A stretch of DNA of 64,000 bases from Thermobifida cellulosilytica TB100. GTDB taxonomy: Bacteria; Actinomycetota; Actinomycetes; Streptosporangiales; Streptosporangiaceae. The notes beneath the pieces were generated by a model. That model saw only the letters and a program-made list of their open reading frames with translations, was not told where the DNA came from and did not search any database. This document shows, in pieces, positions 1-8,971 of the stretch. Both the position numbers and the translations under genes were made by a program. The DNA lies in assembly GCF_001517975.1 (NCBI RefSeq), contig NZ_KQ950180.1, positions 631,755 through 695,754 of the forward strand. The letters are read 5' to 3'. Each line of letters begins with the position of its first letter. Position 1 is the stretch's first letter.

Positions 1-247
1 GCGCCATGGACACGGCGCCGCCGATCGCCGCGGCGAGTCCGGCCATGAGGATCGGCCCCGGGGCGGTGGTGGCTCCGGCGACGCCGACGACGACGGCCGC
101 GGTGGACACGATGCCGTCGTTGGCGCCGAGGACTCCGGCGCGCAGCGCGTTGAGCCGCTGCGCGAGCCCGCCGGTGCGGGCCGCACGTTCGTCGCCGGTC
201 CGCACGGCGGTGTCCGGACGTTCCTGGAGCTGCGCGGTCCCCTTCAT
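1..247 (-). CDS. VIT1/CCC1-family Fe/Mn transporter (partial, N-terminus)
   Basis: Reading from an ATG at 247 off the left edge gives about 82 residues. After a short polar leader comes RLNALRAGVLGANDGIVS, then a hydrophobic segment and GGAVSMA. This is the first-helix signature of the VIT/CCC1 family, membrane transporters that remove Fe2+ or Mn2+ from the cytoplasm. A GGAG/AAGGAAG stretch lies about 10-20 nt before the ATG. The rest of the gene is outside the window. Possible iron-regulator sites lie about 190-220 bp upstream of the start, which fits an iron-handling role. Family assignment is firm; metal specificity is not visible. Confidence 0.85.
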   Translation of the reverse strand, partial: MKGTAQLQERPDTAVRTGDERAARTGGLAQRLNALRAGVLGANDGIVSTAAVVVGVAGATTAPGPILMAGLAAAIGGAVSMA

Positions 248-430
248 GCCTGCGTCGTGCTTCCTTTCTCCCCCGAGCGCGGAGGAAGCGCCACCGAAAC
301 ACCCCCGGTCGACCCGCGGAGCCGGAACCGAGAAATCAACCGGGACACAATCAAAAATAACACGGAAAAGAAAAAGACAAAACCCCGGAATACAACTCCC
401 CTTTTTAAGGGAAGCCTTTGTTCACTGTTT

Positions 431-469
431 TCAGGATAGGCGAACCAAAGTTAGGGAAGGCTGGGCGAA
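431..469. promoter_or_regulatory. Tandem DtxR/IdeR-like iron boxes (candidate)
   Basis: Positions 431-449 match the DtxR/IdeR consensus TTAGGTTAGGCTAACCTAA at 15 of 19 bases. The next 19-mer, 451-469, matches at 13 of 19. Their starts are 20 bp apart, so two dimers could bind neighbouring sites. They lie upstream of the VIT/CCC1 transporter start at 247. Iron control is an inference from motif and gene context; matches were counted by eye. Confidence 0.45.
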
Positions 470-708
470 GCTCTTTTGCGCGCGGCGGGCGCCCCGCCGC
501 CTCCTCCCGCCCCGCTGCCCCGGCCCCCAAGGAACAGCAGGCAGAGGGAACGCCGGTCGGCGCCGGGCGCCCCCTTGGACGCGACGCCCTCGGGAAGTGA
601 GCCCCCCTGCGCCACCGCCCCGGTTTTTCTCCTGTGTTTTCGGCATTACCCGGAGAAGTCGCCGGTACACATTTCGTCCGGCCGTCGCGCGTTCCCGCCG
701 CGCCCGTT

Positions 709-743
709 TCAGGCAAGCCTAGCCTCACCAAGGCGAGGCTTGC
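709..743. repeat. Inverted repeat after adnB: terminator or third iron box
   Basis: GGCAAGCCTAGCC and GGCGAGGCTTGCC form a 13-bp stem with one mismatch around a 7-nt loop, about 90 bp past the adnB stop. No strong T-run follows in the minus direction. The left half, 709-727, also matches the DtxR/IdeR consensus at 13 of 19 bases. It may end adnB transcription, bind the iron regulator, or both. Confidence 0.4.
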
Positions 744-834
744 CCGAAGAACCGTCCCGCCGTCCGGCGGCGCATTTTTCGATTTCCGCGGCGGACGCCG
801 GCGGGCCAAGGGCGGGAGGGCGCCCGCCCCGGTG

Positions 835-3800
835 TCAGTCCTGCGGGGCGTCCTCCCCGGAGGGCTGCGCGCCGGGTTCGGGCACCGCGTCGACGAGCGC
901 GGCCAGGCCGTCGGCGTCCAGCAGGTCGGCGGGGCGGACCGTCCGGTCGTGGCGGACGTAGTGGAAGGCGGCGCGGACCCGATCCAGGGGCACCCCGACG
1001 ATCCGGGACCAGGCCACCCGGTAGGCGGCCAACTGCACGGCCACCGCGCGGTACTCCCGGGGCGTGGCCGGCGGCTGCCCGGTCTTCCAGTCCACCACGT
1101 CGTAGACGTCGTCATCGGGGTCGTGGAAGACCGCGTCCATCCGGCCCCGCACCAGCCGGTCCCCGATGATGGTCTCGAAGGAGACCTCCACGTCCAGCGG
1201 GATGCGGTCGGCCCACGCGCTCTGCTCGAACCGGCGTTGCAGCTCCTCCAGGTCGGCGTCGCCGACGGCGGTGTCGTCGGCGGCCCCCGGCAGTTCGTCG
1301 GGGTCGACCAGGCTCTGCTGGCCGAAGCGCCGCTCCAGCCAGGCGTGGAAGGCCGTCCCCCGACGGCTGTGCGGGGCGGGCGGACGCGGCAGCGGACGGC
1401 GGATCTGGCGGGCCAGCGCCGCGGGGTCGCGGGCCAGCGACACCAGCGCGGACACGGTCAGGTGGGCGGGCAGCTCCACCTCGGCGGCCTGCCCCCCGGA
1501 CCGCTCGGCGGCGCGGTGGCGCAGCAGCAGCTCCACGTCGCGCGCCCAGTCGCGGGTCCGGCGGCGGGCCGCGGGCCGCAGCACGGCGCGGTCCAGCAGG
1601 TTCACCTCCCGCTCCCAGGCGCCGCCGCGGTACCGCGCGACCAGTTCGGCGGCCCGCTCCGCGGCGGCCCGGCGGTCGCCCCCGTCCGAGGGCCAGACCA
1701 CGGGCTCGTCCTCGACCAGTTCGGGGTTGGCCTCGCCGTCGTCGGGCGGATCGGCCCACCGCGCGACCCGCCCCGCCCCGGCCTCGCACACCTCGCGGAC
1801 CTCTTCCAGGAACACCGAGGGGCCGCGCCGCTGCCTGGCCTCCCGGCCCCACCAGTGCCCGGTGCACACCAGCGCGAACGCGGCGCGGGTCACCGCCACG
1901 TAGGCGAGGCGGCGCTGCTCCATCAGCTCGCGCTCCCGCTCGGCCGCGGTGAAGCGCTTGAGGTCCTCGGCCGTCACGTCCGGCAGGTCGGGCAGGCCCG
2001 CCCGGTCGCCGCGCAGCGGGAACGGCAGCTCCGCGGCCTTCCCGGTCCAGCTCTTCACGCTCTTGGGGACCCCCGGGAACTGCCCCTGGCTGAGCCCCGG
2101 CACGACCACCATCGGCCACTGCAACCCCTTGGCGGCGTGCACCGTCATGAGCTTGACGGTGTCGCTGGAGCCGACCCGCTCGCCGGGGGCCAGGCCGTGC
2201 TCGGTGTCCTCGGCGGAGTCCAGGTAGGCGAGGAAGGCGTGCAGGGTGGGCGTGTCGGTGGAGCCGGAGAAGCGCACCGCAGCGTCCACGAACGCGTCCA
2301 GGTCGGCGCGGGCCGCGGCCTGGTCCCGGCCGGGGCGGGCCCCCACCTCGATGTCGAGCCCGAGCACCCGCTCCACCTCGGTGATCAGGTCGGGCAGCGG
2401 CTGGGCGACCTGGGCGCGCAGCGCCCGCAGCTCCTCCGCGAGGGCGCACAGCCGCCGGTAGCCGGTCGGCGAGTAGCGTTCGGCGGGCCCGAGGTCGTCG
2501 AGCGCGTCGACGAGGCTGCCGGTCTCGGCGGTCAGGTCCAGCACGGTCTGGCGCAGCGGGTCGGCCTCCTCCGCGGTCTCCTCGGCGGCCTGGCCGCGCA
2601 GGTCGCGGCGGGCCTCCTTGGCGAGTTCCACGGCCCGCCGGTTGAGCGCCACCAGGTCGCGCGGGCCCAGCCGCCAGCGGGGTCCGGTGAGCAGCCGGGC
2701 CAGCTCGTGCCCGGCGGCGGGGTCGTGCAGCACCCGCAGGGTGGCGACGATGTCGCGCACCTCGGGCACTTCGATGAGCCCGCCCAGGCCGACCACCTCG
2801 ACGGGGATGCCGCGCTCCTCCAGGGCGTGGCGGATCACCGGGAACTGGGCGCGCTTGCGGCACAGCACGGCGATGTCGCCGTAGCCGAGCGGGCCGCGGC
2901 TCTCCTGCTCCGGCCAGGGCAGGCCGTCGGGGGCGGTGTGCCGCTCCGCCGACTCCCGCAGCGCCAGGTCGATCTGCTCGGCGATCCAGGCGGCCTCCTC
3001 GGTCTCGGTGCGCAGCAGCGCGCAGACGACCTGTCCGCGGCCGACCCGCGCCGGGCCCGGGTACAGCACGGGGACGTCGGCGGCCTCGGCGCGCAGCGGT
3101 TCGGCGACGCGCTTGGCGACCTCCAGCACCCGCTCCCCGTTGCGGAAGCTGGTGGAGAGCTGGCGGACCTCGGCGGGCTTTCCGGGCCGCTCCGGGAAGT
3201 GCGTGGGGAAGCTCACCAGGTTGCCCGCGCTGGCGCCGCGCCAGCCGTAGATGGACTGGCAGGGGTCGCCCACCGCGGTGACCGGGTGGCCGTCGCCGAA
3301 CAGCGACTGCAACAGCACCAGTTGCGCGTGGCTGGTGTCCTGGTACTCGTCGAGCAGCACCACCCGGTAGCGGCCGCGCTCGATCAGGCCGACGTCGGGG
3401 TGGCGTTGGGCGATGCGGGCGGCCAGCGCGATCTGGTCGTTGTAGTCCATCGCCTCGCGGTCCGCCTTGAGCTGCGCGAACGCCTCCAGCAGCGGCAGGA
3501 GCTGCTCGCGGTGGCGCTGGACGGCGAGCAGGTCGCGGACGGGCGCGGGGATCTTCTTCAGGCCCGCGGCGCGCGAGCGCAGCCAGGCGCCGAACTCGCG
3601 CACGTCGTCGGGGGTGCGCAGGTGTTCGGCGAGCTCTCCGGCGAGGGCGAGGACGTCGCGCACCACGGTGGAGGGCGCGGAGGTGACCGCGTCCATCGGC
3701 CCGGCGTAGGTGCTGACCACGCGGTGGGCGAACTGCCAGGCCACGGCCGGGGAGACGAGGCGGGTGTTCGGCTCGACCGCCTCGCGCAGCGCGTGGTCGC

Positions 3801-4155
3801 CGACCAGGCGGATGGCGTAGGAGTGGTAGGTGGCGACGGTGGGCTCGCCGTCGAGCACCTCGTCGGGCACCGCGCCTGCGCCGCGCAACTGGTCGAGCCG
3901 CTTGCGGACACGCTCGGCGAGCTCGGCGGCGGCCTTGCGGGTGAAGGTGAGGCCGAGCACGTTCTCGGGGCGCACGTACCCGTTGGCGACCAGCCACACC
4001 ACCCGGGCGGCCATGGTCTCGCTCTTGCCGGAGCCGGCCCCGGCCACCACCAGTCCGGGGCGCAGTGGCGCGGCGATGACGGCGGCCTGCTCCGGGGTGG
4101 GTTCGGGCAACCCGAGCAGCCGCGCGAGCTGCGCGGGTCCGTAGACGTCGGTCAT
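835..4155 (-). CDS. adnB: AdnB-type helicase-nuclease subunit (UvrD motor + RecB nuclease)
   Basis: The 1106-residue protein has a UvrD/Rep-like motor with Walker A AGAGSGKS at residues 38-45, LTFTRKAA, DEYQDTSHAQ and a helicase domain VI region (AYVAVTRAA). A C-terminal PD-(D/E)XK nuclease of RecB type follows, with GRMDAVF, VVDWKTG and QLAAYRVAW. This is the domain order of AdnB, which pairs with AdnA to unwind and resect double-strand breaks for recombination in actinobacteria. The start at 4155 (MTDVYG) is chosen over an upstream in-frame codon because AGGAC lies just before it and homology begins there. AdnA is encoded 100 bp upstream on the same strand. Confidence 0.92.
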   Translation of the reverse strand: MTDVYGPAQLARLLGLPEPTPEQAAVIAAPLRPGLVVAGAGSGKSETMAARVVWLVANGYVRPENVLGLTFTRKAAAELAERVRKRLDQLRGAGAVPDEVLDGEPTVATYHSYAIRLVGDHALREAVEPNTRLVSPAVAWQFAHRVVSTYAGPMDAVTSAPSTVVRDVLALAGELAEHLRTPDDVREFGAWLRSRAAGLKKIPAPVRDLLAVQRHREQLLPLLEAFAQLKADREAMDYNDQIALAARIAQRHPDVGLIERGRYRVVLLDEYQDTSHAQLVLLQSLFGDGHPVTAVGDPCQSIYGWRGASAGNLVSFPTHFPERPGKPAEVRQLSTSFRNGERVLEVAKRVAEPLRAEAADVPVLYPGPARVGRGQVVCALLRTETEEAAWIAEQIDLALRESAERHTAPDGLPWPEQESRGPLGYGDIAVLCRKRAQFPVIRHALEERGIPVEVVGLGGLIEVPEVRDIVATLRVLHDPAAGHELARLLTGPRWRLGPRDLVALNRRAVELAKEARRDLRGQAAEETAEEADPLRQTVLDLTAETGSLVDALDDLGPAERYSPTGYRRLCALAEELRALRAQVAQPLPDLITEVERVLGLDIEVGARPGRDQAAARADLDAFVDAAVRFSGSTDTPTLHAFLAYLDSAEDTEHGLAPGERVGSSDTVKLMTVHAAKGLQWPMVVVPGLSQGQFPGVPKSVKSWTGKAAELPFPLRGDRAGLPDLPDVTAEDLKRFTAAERERELMEQRRLAYVAVTRAAFALVCTGHWWGREARQRRGPSVFLEEVREVCEAGAGRVARWADPPDDGEANPELVEDEPVVWPSDGGDRRAAAERAAELVARYRGGAWEREVNLLDRAVLRPAARRRTRDWARDVELLLRHRAAERSGGQAAEVELPAHLTVSALVSLARDPAALARQIRRPLPRPPAPHSRRGTAFHAWLERRFGQQSLVDPDELPGAADDTAVGDADLEELQRRFEQSAWADRIPLDVEVSFETIIGDRLVRGRMDAVFHDPDDDVYDVVDWKTGQPPATPREYRAVAVQLAAYRVAWSRIVGVPLDRVRAAFHYVRHDRTVRPADLLDADGLAALVDAVPEPGAQPSGEDAPQD

Positions 4156-4255
4156 GGGGGTCCTGCCCTGTCGCTGTGCTGACCCGGGCATTCTCGCAGA
4201 CCTTCCCCTGGCCGGCGCCGGTCGCCGGTCCCGTGTCCGGGGCGGTCCGGGCGCG

Positions 4256-7200
4256 TCACTCCACGCGGTCCCCCTCGCTCTGGACCGGGCAACTGGAGCG
4301 GACCGAGCAGTGGCGGCACGACGCCCCGGCCCTCGCCCGGAACCGCGCCCCCGCCATACCGGCGGCGACCTCGCGGACCAGCCGCTCCGACCAGCCCGGG
4401 TCCGGGTCGTCGGTGAGCGCGGGCTGCGCCTGCTCCTTGGCCGTCCGGCGCTTGTCGCCGATCTGCAACAGGGCCGCGCCGCCCGGCTCGGCCAGGCCGT
4501 AGTGCTCGAACGCCGACATCAGCACCGCCAACTGGTAGACGCCGAGCTGGGGGTGGCGGCCGATCTCCCGGTCCGGCACCGGCGTGCCGGTCTTGATGTC
4601 GACCACGACCCCGCGCCCCTCGCCGTCGCGCTCCAGGCGGTCCACCCGGCCCACGATCTCGATGCCGTCGATCTCGACCCGGAACCCCTCCTCGGTGGCG
4701 ACCAGCTCCCGGGGGTTCTCCTTCTGCCAGTCCAGGAACCGCTGGAGCATCTCCTCGGCCTTCTGGCGCTGCTTCTCCGCGTACCAGGGGCCGCCGAAGT
4801 CCAGGTCGGACCAGACCTGGTCCATGCGCCGCTGGATCTCCGGGAGGTCGGCCCCCTCGGCGGCCAGCACGGTCAGGGCGTGCACGATGCTGCCCAGCCC
4901 GGAGGAGGTGTGCGGCCGCTGCGCGCCCGCCGCCGTCTCCAGCATCCAGCGCAGCTCGCAGGAGCCGAACGTCTCCACCTGGGACGGGGAGACGCGGATC
5001 TGCTCGCCGTCGAGCACCAGCGGGGAGTCGTCGGACAGTTCGGTGAGGGCGTACCACTCCGCGGGGTCGGCGCCCCGGACCCCCTCGTCGGCCAGCCGGG
5101 CCAGGTGGGCGGCTGCCGCGCGGCGCACCGGCGCCTCGCTGTGCGGGTCGAGCAGGGCCGAGCGCAGGTCGGCGACCAGCGCGGGCAGCGACAGCCAGCG
5201 CCGCCCCGCCGTGAGCCGCTCGGGTTCGCCGAGCCCCAGCTCGGCGAGGAAGCGGGAGGGCCGCTCCTCGATGTCCTCGCCGCCGACCGCCGTCACCACC
5301 AGTTCCCTGCGGGCCCGGGTGAGCGCGACGTAGAACAGTCGGCGCTCCTCGTCCAGCAGCTTGGACACCACCGCGGCCGGGGAGGTCTCGGCGAACCCGG
5401 AGACCGTGTCGAGCAGTTGCTCGACGCCCAGCAGGGAGCCGCGCAGCCGCAGGTCCGGCCAGTCGCCCTCCTGCACCCCGGCCACCACGACCAGGTCCCA
5501 CTCCAGCCCCTTGGAGCGGTGCGCGGTGAGGATGCGCACCGCCTCGCCGTAGGGGGCGTGCTCGGCGAGCGTGTCGCCGGGGATCTCCTGGGCCTCCAGG
5601 TCCTCCAGGAAGCCCTCCGGGGTGCCGGGCGGCAGCCGGTCGCAGTAGCGCGCGGCGTTCTCGAACAGCGCCACCACCGAGTCCAGTTCGCGGTCGGCGG
5701 CCGCGCCGCGCCGTCCGCCCGCCTGGCTGGCCCGCAGCAGCCGGTCGGCCAGCCCGGACTGGTGCCACACCCGCCACAGGACCTCCTCGGCGGAGGCGCC
5801 CTCGGCCGCGCTCTCGCGGACCAGGCGCAGCAGGGCCGCGACGCGGTCGGCGGGCGCCCGCACCTCCGGGTCGACCAGCACCAGGTCGCGGGGGTCGCGC
5901 AGGATCTCGACGAGCAGGGCCGCGGCGGGGCGGTTGCCCCCGGCGTCCAGTTCCAGTCGCCGCAGCGCCCGGCCGAGCCTGCGCAGCCGGACGCCGTCGG
6001 CCTCCCCGAACGCACTGGTCAGCAGGTCGCGGGCGGCCTGCTCGTCGAGGCTGTCGGGGTGCAGCGCGCAGCGCAGGAGCAGCAGCATGGACCGCACCAG
6101 CGGTTCGGCGGCCAGCGGCAGTTCGTCGCCGCTGACGACGACCGGGACGTCCGCGGCGACCAGGGCGCGGCGCAGCACCGGGATCTGCCGGGTGGCCGAG
6201 CGCACCAGCACCGCCATGCGCGACCACGGCACGCCGTCGATGAGGTGGGCGCGGCGCAGCAGGTCGGCGATGGCGGCGGCCTCCTGGGCGGGGCTCTCGG
6301 CGAGCAGCACCCTGGCCCGGCCCGGTTCGGTGCCGTCGGCGGCGGCGAGGCGGCGGTGGGCGTTGACCCCCTCGCCTCCAGGGCTGGGCGCGGCGGGCAG
6401 CCGCTGGGCGAGGTTGCGCGAGACCCGCAGCAGTTCGCTCCCGCTGCGGCGGCAGGTGCGCAGCGCCACCACGGGAGCGGGGTCGCCGGCGGTGGTGCGG
6501 AACCGGTCGGGGAAGTCCAGGATGTTGCGTACGTCGGCGCCGCGGAAGCCGTAGATGGACTGGTCGGGGTCGCCCACCGCGACCAGGTCCCGCCCGTCCC
6601 CGGCCAGGGCGCGCAGCAGCTCCTCCTGGGCGGGGTCGGTGTCCTGGTACTCGTCGACGAACACGATCTGGCGCGCGGCGCGCTCCCGCGCCTGCACCTC
6701 GGGGTCGGTGAGCAGGTTGGCGGCGATGCGCACCAGTTCGGCGTAGTTGAAGGTGGGTACCGGAGCGACGTCGAACCGGCCGGTGTAGCGCTCCAGGAAG
6801 CCCCCGGCCGCCACCCAGTCCGGCCGCTGGTGGCGGCGGCCGAGTTCGCGGAGGTGGTCGGCGCCCAGCCCGCGCTCCTGGGCGCGCATCACGAAGTCGC
6901 GCAGCTCCTCGGCGAACCCGCGGGTGTGCAGCATGGGGCGGAGCTGTTCGGGCCACCCGGCGGCGCCGTCCTCGATCTCGCCCCGCAGGAGCTCCCGGAC
7001 CTCCATCAACTGCTCGGGACCGGACAGCAGGCGGGGCGGACGGTCGCCCGCGAGCTGGAACTCGCGGCGGATCAGGGCGTAGGCGTAGCTGTGGAAGGTC
7101 AGGGCGAGCGGTTCGCGGATGGTGCGCCGCAGCCGGGCGGTGATGCGCTCCCGCAGCTCCTGGGCCGCCTTGCGGCTGAAGGTGAGGACGAGCACGTGCG

Positions 7201-7426
7201 AGGGGTCCACGCCCCGGTTGTCGATGCGGTCGACGACCGCCTCGACGATCGTGGTGGTCTTCCCGGTCCCCGGACCGGCGAGCACGAGCAGCGGACCGCC
7301 CCGGTGGGCGACCACCCGGCGCTGGCCGTCGTCGAGGTCCGGGGCGGGTGCGGCGCGCTGGGCCCGGCGTACGAGGCGGTACGGGGGGGTGTTCACTCGA
7401 TCTAGTTCATCAGACGTCGGTGACAT
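4256..7426 (-). CDS. adnA: AdnA-type helicase-nuclease subunit
   Basis: The protein of about 1056 residues has the AdnA layout: UvrD-like motor (AGPGTGKTTT, LTFSRKAAQEL, VDEYQDTDPAQ, ALTRARREL) and a C-terminal RecB-type nuclease (GRVDRLE, VVVDIKTGTP, GVYQLAV). Near the end, CRHCSVRSSC, together with the earlier GSCELRW cysteine, looks like the Cys set of AddB-type Fe-S nuclease domains. It should form a heterodimer with the downstream adnB product at broken DNA ends. The ATG at 7426 (MSPTSDEL) is preferred; a GTG at 7393 is an alternative. Neither has a strong ribosome-binding site. Length is close to mycobacterial AdnA. Confidence 0.9.
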   Translation of the reverse strand: MSPTSDELDRVNTPPYRLVRRAQRAAPAPDLDDGQRRVVAHRGGPLLVLAGPGTGKTTTIVEAVVDRIDNRGVDPSHVLVLTFSRKAAQELRERITARLRRTIREPLALTFHSYAYALIRREFQLAGDRPPRLLSGPEQLMEVRELLRGEIEDGAAGWPEQLRPMLHTRGFAEELRDFVMRAQERGLGADHLRELGRRHQRPDWVAAGGFLERYTGRFDVAPVPTFNYAELVRIAANLLTDPEVQARERAARQIVFVDEYQDTDPAQEELLRALAGDGRDLVAVGDPDQSIYGFRGADVRNILDFPDRFRTTAGDPAPVVALRTCRRSGSELLRVSRNLAQRLPAAPSPGGEGVNAHRRLAAADGTEPGRARVLLAESPAQEAAAIADLLRRAHLIDGVPWSRMAVLVRSATRQIPVLRRALVAADVPVVVSGDELPLAAEPLVRSMLLLLRCALHPDSLDEQAARDLLTSAFGEADGVRLRRLGRALRRLELDAGGNRPAAALLVEILRDPRDLVLVDPEVRAPADRVAALLRLVRESAAEGASAEEVLWRVWHQSGLADRLLRASQAGGRRGAAADRELDSVVALFENAARYCDRLPPGTPEGFLEDLEAQEIPGDTLAEHAPYGEAVRILTAHRSKGLEWDLVVVAGVQEGDWPDLRLRGSLLGVEQLLDTVSGFAETSPAAVVSKLLDEERRLFYVALTRARRELVVTAVGGEDIEERPSRFLAELGLGEPERLTAGRRWLSLPALVADLRSALLDPHSEAPVRRAAAAHLARLADEGVRGADPAEWYALTELSDDSPLVLDGEQIRVSPSQVETFGSCELRWMLETAAGAQRPHTSSGLGSIVHALTVLAAEGADLPEIQRRMDQVWSDLDFGGPWYAEKQRQKAEEMLQRFLDWQKENPRELVATEEGFRVEIDGIEIVGRVDRLERDGEGRGVVVDIKTGTPVPDREIGRHPQLGVYQLAVLMSAFEHYGLAEPGGAALLQIGDKRRTAKEQAQPALTDDPDPGWSERLVREVAAGMAGARFRARAGASCRHCSVRSSCPVQSEGDRVE

Positions 7427-7963
7427 CCGGGAGACCAGGCCAATTTGTCGGACCGCTGCCGCGGGGGTCCGCCGCCGAAGCTCGTCGCGCTCGCGGGGAC
7501 ACGGTGCGGCGGGATCGGGCGGAGGCTCTCGGCTGCGCGACACCCGGCGGTGCGCGCCCGCGCCGCGGGTGTCCGCACGCGGTCGCGCCGTGGACCCGTC
7601 AGGGGGTCTGGACCGGGGCAGCGCTGTGCTCCGGGCGCACAGCGGGTCGCGGGCACGGCGGGGTCATCGGGAGTCAGCGGCGCGGAAGCCGCTCTCCTGT
7701 CGGGGCTCCGCTGTCGCGTCCGCGAATTCACCCGGGACCATCATTGGTTTCATCCGACCTCTACTCCGGAAACAGCCGTGGAACACTGCTGACAACTGAT
7801 CATCTTCAAGAGCTAGACAAATCCATCAAATTATGACAAAAACTTGTGAGTCGACCTCAGCAGCACGCCCGTTCACCCGCCGCCCCGTTTTCTCGGGAGC
7901 GCTCCCAAAGGGAGTCCCACAGCGAGGTGCCCACTCTCTTCCCCCTGGAGAACACCACCCCCG
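7427..7963. other. Divergent intergenic region between adnA and luxR-type gene
   Basis: This 537-bp gap separates the diverging adnA and LuxR-type genes and forms the left edge of the accessory cluster. Its last 200 bp, around 7790-7860, are clearly AT-richer than the surroundings (tracts such as CAAATCCATCAAATTATGAC) and probably carry the regulator promoter. No gene, RNA or clear inverted repeat was recognised. No integrase, att duplication or tRNA was seen at this edge. Confidence 0.5.
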
Positions 7964-8620
7964 ATGAAGGTTTCACTGTTCATCAAAAGTGAAGCACTAC
8001 GCTACGGGATTCACAAAATGCTCGAGCAGCTTCCGGTCGTCAACCGCGTGGAAGAACACCACGGCCGGAGGAAGTTCTTCGAGATCATCGCTGACCGCTC
8101 ATACGACCTGGTCATCGCGTGCGACAGGGCACGACCCCCCGGCCCCTTCATCCTCCAGGACCCTGACAACCGCCCCTACCTGCTCCACCTGCTCAACGGG
8201 ACGGAAGCCGCCGAACAGCGAGAATTCCCGGTGGCCGACGGTTTCCTGCTCCAGGAGGAGCTGACCGTGCAGCGTCTCGAAACAGCTCTGCGGCAGGCTC
8301 TCTCCAAAGAGGCCTCCATGCCGTCCCGCCTCGCCCATATTCTGATCACCCAGGCCAACAAAGCCTGGTCGGCGGGGCGGAAAACCTCATCCCGGCTGAC
8401 CGAGCGCGAAATGCAGACCCTGGGCCTCCTCGCGGAAGGACTGACCAACCGACAGATCGCGGCCAGGCTGAAGATCTCCGAGAATGGCGCCAAGCGCCTG
8501 GTGAGCAGTGTGATGTCGAAACTCGGCTCCACAAATCGCGCCTCAGCGGTGGCCAACGCGATCAAAGAAGGGCTGATCGACGTCCTTCCCACCGGGACCG
8601 GTCTTCCCCTGCGCGCGTAG
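7964..8620 (+). CDS. LuxR-family regulator with degenerate receiver domain
   Basis: The 218-residue protein ends in a NarL/LuxR helix-turn-helix (SRLTEREMQTLGLLAEGL, then TNRQIAARLKISENGAKRLV, residues about 143-205). The N-terminus folds in the pattern of a response-regulator receiver (MKVSLFIKSEALRYGI), but the acidic pair usually found after the first strand is replaced by IKS and the phospho-Asp strand reads YDLVIACD, out of register. It is probably a phosphorylation-independent regulator. It is the only regulator next to the minus-strand biosynthetic operon, so it is the likely cluster switch. Base composition is less GC-rich than the neighbours. GGAG precedes the ATG by about 13 nt. Confidence 0.85.
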   Translation: MKVSLFIKSEALRYGIHKMLEQLPVVNRVEEHHGRRKFFEIIADRSYDLVIACDRARPPGPFILQDPDNRPYLLHLLNGTEAAEQREFPVADGFLLQEELTVQRLETALRQALSKEASMPSRLAHILITQANKAWSAGRKTSSRLTEREMQTLGLLAEGLTNRQIAARLKISENGAKRLVSSVMSKLGSTNRASAVANAIKEGLIDVLPTGTGLPLRA

Positions 8621-8971
8621 CTCCGGGGCCGGTCCGGGGGAGGCTCCGGAAGGATTCGTGGGCGGACGCGAAACGCCGGGTGTCCGCTACGGGAACCGCA
8701 CGCGGTCCCCGCCGGGTGGGATGCGAAAGCCGGTCCGGCCCCGGGCGGCGCGGCCGCGCCGCCCGGGGCCGCCGCCGTCCCGCCGGCCTCGCTCCCCCTC
8801 CGGTCCCGAGTGCTTCCCTTCGGTCACCGGCCCGCACATGCGGCACTCCGGAACCGGTCTTCTTCGGGGCCGGTCGCCGAGCCGACCGGTACGGTGCCGC
8901 CGCGGAGAGGTCGCACCCCGTCGGCGGGAGCACGGCGGCCGCACGGCCCCGCACCCGCACCGACCAGGGTG
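8621..8971. other. Convergent intergenic region
   Basis: This 351-bp gap lies between the plus-strand regulator and the minus-strand PPTase gene, which converge. It contains a perfect palindrome, listed separately, that could stop transcription from both sides. I see no gene in it; the short frames across it are shadows. Confidence 0.55.
8737..8770. terminator. Perfect 34-bp palindrome, bidirectional terminator candidate
   Basis: The two 17-nt halves, GGCCCCGGGCGGCGCGG and its exact complement, meet with no loop bases. The transcript from either strand can form a very stable all-GC hairpin between the convergent regulator and biosynthetic operon. No U-tract follows, which is common for actinobacterial terminators. 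Confidence 0.6.

Larger units (their letters stand above)
248..834. other. Intergenic region with AT-rich stretch and possible iron boxes
   Basis: This 587-bp gap separates the end of adnB from the VIT-family gene; both are on the minus strand. Positions 330-420 are unusually AT-rich for this genome and may hold the transporter promoter. Two adjacent DtxR/IdeR-like 19-mers and one further inverted repeat lie within it and are listed separately. I see no credible gene: the frames crossing it are low-complexity Arg/Pro/Ala reads typical of GC-rich shadow frames. Confidence 0.6.

Noticed and set aside
634-4182. A 1182-residue plus-strand open frame over adnB
   Set aside because: It is the antisense shadow of adnB: His/Gly/Gln/Arg-rich, no domain, no ribosome site, and the minus-strand frame has all helicase and nuclease motifs.
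4154-7405. A 1083-residue plus-strand open frame over adnA
   Set aside because: Same type of high-GC antisense shadow, with compositional bias and no motifs.
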